A DNA stretch of 44,753 bases from Pseudomonadales bacterium (GTDB lineage Bacteria > Pseudomonadota > Gammaproteobacteria > Pseudomonadales > Azotimanducaceae): the NCBI GenBank assembly GCA_029248675.1, contig JAQWIX010000044.1, positions 1 to 44,753 on the forward strand, given 5' to 3'. The notes under the pieces were generated by a model, which worked only from the letters and a program-made list of their open reading frames with translations, was not told the origin of the DNA and ran no database searches. The translations under genes and the position numbers were made by a program. Every line of letters begins with the position of its first letter. The stretch's first letter is position 1. Positions 40,424 to 44,753 of this stretch are shown piece after piece.

Positions 40424-41520
40424 TGTCGTCCGTGTATTTATCCGACACCCTCTTTGTAAGAGCGGCCTTGGAGCTTGCTGCCCATGGTCGCAATACCTGT
40501 GCACCCAATCCTCCGGTAGGCTGCATAATCGTTCGCCAAGGTGAGGTTATCGGCCGTGGATACCATAAGAAGGCCGGCGAAGCCCATGCGGAAGTAAACG
40601 CAATCGCCGATGCCGGCGGAGACGTGGCCGGGGCCACTGTCTATGTCTCTTTGGAACCGTGCGCTTTCGTGGGCCGAACTCCAGCCTGTGCTCAGACCTT
40701 GATTGACGCAGGTGTCGCCCGGGTTGTGGTCGGGGCTGGTGATCCGCATCCACAAGTTGCGGGAAAGGGCGCCGACATGCTGCGAGAGGCTGGCATCGAG
40801 GTTGTGATGTTAGAACTGGCCGAGGCGCAGTCGATGATTGCCGGTTTTGTTTCGCGAATCATGCGTAAGCGACCTCGGGTGGTTTTGAAATCTGCCAGCA
40901 GCCTAGACGGTGCCGTGGCCCTCGCTAGCGGTCAGAGCCAATGGATTACCGGTCCCCAAGCCAGAGGGCAGGTACAGGCGCTGCGGGCCGGCTGCGATGC
41001 GGTGATCACCGGCGCGGGAACGGTAATCGCCGACAATCCCCAGCTCAATGTCCGCGATCCTCAGTTGCTCATGACTGGTGTGCAGCAGCCCTTACGGGTG
41101 GTGCTGGATCCCAAACTTCGGGTGCCCGGCAGCAGTCAGATTTTGTCGCCGGGAACCTTGGTGGTTCATGCCAAAGGGTCCGACGCCCGTTATGCGGATA
41201 TCCCCGCCGGGCAAGTGGAATACCTAGCGTTTGAGGAAGACCCCATCGACTTGCCCTTACTGCTTCAAGCATTGGCCGAGCGAGGTTGCAACAATGTGTT
41301 GGTTGAAGCAGGGCCAGCAGTGCTTGGCAGTTTTTTGAGCCCCAACAAGGTACCCCTCTGGGATGAGTGGGTTTGCTTTATCGCTCCGAAGGTTTTGGGT
41401 AGCGCTAGCCAAACCTTGGCCGCATTTACTTTAGGGGATCTTGCTCAGGCTCATGCTGCTAACATCGTCGAGCGCGCTATGGTGGGTGAGGATTTATGTC
41501 TTCGGTTGGTGCCTCAGTAG
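40420..41520 (+). CDS. ribD: Bifunctional riboflavin deaminase/reductase RibD
   Basis: [65 protein letters not shown]. Confidence 0.96.
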   Translation: MMSSVYLSDTLFVRAALELAAHGRNTCAPNPPVGCIIVRQGEVIGRGYHKKAGEAHAEVNAIADAGGDVAGATVYVSLEPCAFVGRTPACAQTLIDAGVARVVVGAGDPHPQVAGKGADMLREAGIEVVMLELAEAQSMIAGFVSRIMRKRPRVVLKSASSLDGAVALASGQSQWITGPQARGQVQALRAGCDAVITGAGTVIADNPQLNVRDPQLLMTGVQQPLRVVLDPKLRVPGSSQILSPGTLVVHAKGSDARYADIPAGQVEYLAFEEDPIDLPLLLQALAERGCNNVLVEAGPAVLGSFLSPNKVPLWDEWVCFIAPKVLGSASQTLAAFTLGDLAQAHAANIVERAMVGEDLCLRLVPQ

Positions 41521-41621
41521 CACCGCTTAAGGCGATAGAGCAAACATGAGGCACTCGCGCCTTAAAAACCTACGAGAATTACAACGGCCGTTTGAGGCTT
41601 TTTCTTAATCACGGAAAACAC

Positions 41622-42089
41622 ATGTCAGAAGAAACTGCCGGAACCAAAAACAAAACCAACATGTGGGCGCGACGGAAGGCGCGTCGAGCGTTGGCTCAGG
41701 CCGCCTATCAGTGGCAGGTGAACAAAACCGCAGTACTGCAGCTGCGACGGGAGTTTGGTGAAAAGGCGCTGGACAAAGCCGATGCCGAGTTTTTTGCAGA
41801 CATCCTCACGCTGATGGTTCGCCACGTGGAGGAGGTCGACGCCCAGTTGGCGCCGCTGCTGGACCGATCAGGGGAGCAGCTGGATGTGGTGGAGCGTGGC
41901 ATTTTGCGGCTGGCGGCCACGGAACTGAATCATCGAATCGATGTTCCTTACTCGGTGGTCATCAACGAGTACGTAGAGCTGACCAAAACCTTTGGTGCCC
42001 AAGATGCCTATAAATATGTGAATGGGGTGCTGGATCGGCTGGCCCAATCCGTACGCAGCATCGAAGTCGCCGCCAACCAAGGGCGCTGA
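41622..42089 (+). CDS. nusB: Transcription antitermination factor NusB
   Basis: ARRKARRALAQAAYQWQ; ERGILRLAATELNHRIDVPYSVVINEYVELTKTFGAQDAYKYVNGVLDRLA. Confidence 0.95.
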   Translation: MSEETAGTKNKTNMWARRKARRALAQAAYQWQVNKTAVLQLRREFGEKALDKADAEFFADILTLMVRHVEEVDAQLAPLLDRSGEQLDVVERGILRLAATELNHRIDVPYSVVINEYVELTKTFGAQDAYKYVNGVLDRLAQSVRSIEVAANQGR

Positions 42090-42094
42090 TTTCG

Positions 42095-43006
42095 GTGAAC
42101 GGCGAGTTTGGATTGATCGATGCCATTGTCGCTGGATTGGGTGATCGCAGCGCCGGCGATTGGATTACCGTTGGCCCAGGCGACGATGCCGCGCTTATTC
42201 AATCCACCCCAGGTATGCATCAGGTTGCGTCCATAGACAGCTTGCTCGCGGACGTCCACTTTCCCTTGTCCGCGCCACCCCAGCTCATTGGATACCGGGC
42301 ACTGATGGTGGCTTTTTCCGATTTAGCGGCCATGGCTGCAACACCAAGATACTGTTTGGTTTCGCTTTCCATGGACGAGGTTCAGCTGGCCTTGGGCAGC
42401 CACTGGGTGACGGCCTTGGCCCAAGGGATGGCAGAGGCTGCTTCGGTATTGGGTGTCTATGTGTGCGGCGGTAATTTGAGCCGCGGCCCGCTAAATATCG
42501 GGGTCAGCGTGCACGGTGAAGTCGATTGGCAACAGGTCTTGTTGCGCTCTGGTGGCGCTGCTGATCAGGGACTGTACGTAACCGGTGCGCTGGGTGGGGC
42601 AGCAGCCTGTGTGCGAACTGGCAACATGGTGCCCGTGGATCCATCGGCGTTGTCGCCGCTGCAGCAGGCCTATTACCGGCCATTGGCCCGCTGTGATTTA
42701 GCGTCGGATCTAGGTTCGGTGGCTGCGGGCCTAGATATTTCCGATGGCCTTACTCAAGACCTAGGGCACTTGTGTCGCGCCAGCGGTTGTGGCGCTGCCT
42801 TAGACAGTGGGGCGATACCCCTAGCGGCAGGGGCGGCTTTAGACGATGCTTTGTTTGGGGGTGACGATTACCAACTGCTGTTGGCAAGTGAGCTTCCGGT
42901 ACCCAATGCCCATCGTATTGGGACTTTGACCCATGGTGCTGATATAACCTTAGACGGTAAGCCGCTGGCGGCAGAGGGTTTTGACCACTTTCGTCGCGAG
43001 GGTTGA
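42095..43006 (+). CDS. thiL: Thiamine-monophosphate kinase
   Basis: FGLIDAIVAG...VGPGDDAALI; DISDGLTQDLGHLCRASGCGAAL; FGGDDYQLL. Confidence 0.95.
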   Translation: MNGEFGLIDAIVAGLGDRSAGDWITVGPGDDAALIQSTPGMHQVASIDSLLADVHFPLSAPPQLIGYRALMVAFSDLAAMAATPRYCLVSLSMDEVQLALGSHWVTALAQGMAEAASVLGVYVCGGNLSRGPLNIGVSVHGEVDWQQVLLRSGGAADQGLYVTGALGGAAACVRTGNMVPVDPSALSPLQQAYYRPLARCDLASDLGSVAAGLDISDGLTQDLGHLCRASGCGAALDSGAIPLAAGAALDDALFGGDDYQLLLASELPVPNAHRIGTLTHGADITLDGKPLAAEGFDHFRREG

Positions 43007-43066
43007 TCCGTCAGATTCGCTGGAAAAGACAAAAAGACGGCAAACAGGAACCGACAAAGCATATGA

Positions 43067-43588
43067 GTGAGTTCGCAATCAGCCATGCAGCCTGTAGAGG
43101 GTTACATGCTGGCACCTAACCTTATCTTGCGACCGACGGTTCTTTGGCTGACTGCTGGGGGTTTAGGGTTTTTGCGGCCGGCCCCGGGTACTTGGGGTTC
43201 TGCCGGGGCGGTGGTGTTTTGGTGGTTCTTCTTGAGTCCGCTCAGCTGGGTGGTACAGCTTGGCATTGTGATGGCTTACTTTGTCGTCAGTTGGTGGTTG
43301 TGCAACCGGCTAATCAACCAGCTTGGGATCGAAGACGAACCCCAAATTGTTGCCGACGAGGTTGCGGGCATGTGGCTAGCCTTAGTCTGGGTGCCGCCCA
43401 CCGTGGGCTGGGTTCTCGCCGCTTTCGTATTGTTTCGCCTGGCAGACATCACGAAACCCGGCCCCATTGGTATGCTGGATCGACGCTTGCACAGCGGGTT
43501 GGGCATCATGGCCGATGATCTGCTGGCGGGAGCGCTGTGTGCCGGGTTGTTGGCGCTGGTGGCGGCCGGGTTGCCACTGCTGGTCTGA
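43067..43588 (+). CDS. pgpA: Phosphatidylglycerophosphatase A
   Basis: GFLRPAPGTWGSAGAVVFWW; IVADEVAGMWLAL; FRLADITKPGPIGMLDRRLHSGLGIMADDLLAG. Confidence 0.95.
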   Translation: MSSQSAMQPVEGYMLAPNLILRPTVLWLTAGGLGFLRPAPGTWGSAGAVVFWWFFLSPLSWVVQLGIVMAYFVVSWWLCNRLINQLGIEDEPQIVADEVAGMWLALVWVPPTVGWVLAAFVLFRLADITKPGPIGMLDRRLHSGLGIMADDLLAGALCAGLLALVAAGLPLLV

Positions 43589-44470
43589 TCAGTAGGTTCG
43601 TCTTACCGCACGGTAGGCCAAGGTTGTAAGAAGCTCCGTGGCCAAATCCGCTTGTTTGAGCAGCGCCAATGACTCTTCCAGTAATTCGTTAGCCCGCTGT
43701 TTGGCACCGTCTAGGCCCATGAGTTTCGGGAAGGTGTTTTTGTCCAGCGCTTCATCAGAACCCGCAGGCTTGCCTAGGGTCTCAGAGCTTTCGGTCACGT
43801 CCAAAATGTCATCCACCACCTGAAAAGCCAACCCGATGCGATGACCAAAGGTGCTGAGTAGGGCTAGGCGCGGGTCCTCTGGCTGGACCTCGGCGCAGTA
43901 GGCTCCCACCACCAAGGAGGACTGAATCAGCGCTCCGGTCTTTGCTGCATGCAGTGCTTCAAGCTCCGTTAGCGTCAGTTCCTGTCCCTCTGCTGCAATA
44001 TCTAAGCATTGACCGCCAGCCATGCCGGGCCAGCCGGCGGCTTTTGATAGCAGGCCAATGCATCGAAGCTTGGCGGCGTCGCTGATGGCGGGGGCTTCGG
44101 CCAAGGACTGAAATGCCAACGAATGCAGGCTATCACCGGCCAAAATCGCGTTGGCTTCGCCAAAGGCAATGTGTGTGGCGGCCTGGCCATGACGCAGGTT
44201 GTCGTCATCCATGGCCGGCAAATCGTCGTGAATCAACGAATAGGCATGGATGAATTCAAAGCCGCAAGCTGCAGGCAGAGCCGGTTGATAGTCGCCGCCG
44301 AAGGCATGACAGGCGGCGCATGTCATTAGCGGTCGTAAGCGCTTACCACCGCCTAAGACCGCGTACCGCATAGCATCGACCATGGGTTGGGCGATGTCTG
44401 ATTGGCGTGGTAGCAGGGTGTCGAGGGTTTGCGCTATGGATGCGTTAATCGTTGCAAAGGGATCGCTCAT
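43589..44470 (-). CDS. ispA: Polyprenyl (farnesyl) diphosphate synthase
   Basis: [35 protein letters not shown]...[20 protein letters not shown]. Confidence 0.95.
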   Translation of the reverse strand: MSDPFATINASIAQTLDTLLPRQSDIAQPMVDAMRYAVLGGGKRLRPLMTCAACHAFGGDYQPALPAACGFEFIHAYSLIHDDLPAMDDDNLRHGQAATHIAFGEANAILAGDSLHSLAFQSLAEAPAISDAAKLRCIGLLSKAAGWPGMAGGQCLDIAAEGQELTLTELEALHAAKTGALIQSSLVVGAYCAEVQPEDPRLALLSTFGHRIGLAFQVVDDILDVTESSETLGKPAGSDEALDKNTFPKLMGLDGAKQRANELLEESLALLKQADLATELLTTLAYRAVRRTY

Positions 44471-44730
44471 GCATCCTCTTGGGTCAACTCTTCTAGGGTA
44501 TTGGCCGCGGTCAGAGTCTTTACTTTCAGCTCAGCCTGGCTCAGGGCGTGTTGGCATTGACGGGTCAGCTTGATGCCTCGCTCAAAGGCTTGGAGCGAAT
44601 CGTCGAGGCTTAAATCCCCTTCTTCCATCTGAGAGACCAACTGTTCCAGTTCAGCCATAGCCTTCTCGAAATTGACCGGCTCGGCATCTTCGGTTTGGGT
44701 CGCGGCGGGGGACTTTTCTTGTTTACTCAT
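44467..44730 (-). CDS. xseB: Exodeoxyribonuclease VII small subunit
   Basis: [54 protein letters not shown]; 4-bp overlap with ispA. Confidence 0.95.
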   Translation of the reverse strand: MSKQEKSPAATQTEDAEPVNFEKAMAELEQLVSQMEEGDLSLDDSLQAFERGIKLTRQCQHALSQAELKVKTLTAANTLEELTQEDA

Positions 44731-44753
44731 GGGAGCAAAGTAGCAGGGCTACG

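Overview
This 44.75 kb window looks like a gammaproteobacterial chromosomal backbone. Gene order closely follows the Pseudomonas-type layout: psd, rhodanese, orn, queG, nnrD, tsaE, amidase, mutL, miaA, hfq, hflX, hflK, hflC, hisZ, purA, then tRNA-Leu, rnr, rlmB, rpsF, rpsR, rplI, dnaB, radA, then glyA, nrdR, ribD, nusB, thiL, pgpA, with ispA and xseB on the minus strand. Five places stand out. (1) A tyrosine recombinase runs off the left edge; the ORF track misses it. It appears to carry Met at the first catalytic Arg position and sits just beyond a phytanoyl-CoA dioxygenase-like gene with an odd C-terminus. (2) An accessory block between purA and tRNA-Leu/rnr holds FolE2, a LitR/CarH-like MerR regulator without an obvious B12 motif but with a Cys-rich tail, HiPIP, an SDR, a SOUL protein, a CMD/peroxidase-like protein, apt and unknown proteins. 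(3) The rpsF leader has a candidate S6:S18 autoregulatory RNA. (4) ribD runs directly into nusB with no ribE/ribBA/ribH between them. (5) There is a FkbM methyltransferase, a small AGACC repeat, a possible MTHFR-like relic and a low-GC orphan membrane protein around radA-ettA-glyA-nrdR. No CRISPR array, rRNA or complete mobile element was seen. All family calls come from reading motifs by eye; no database search was run.
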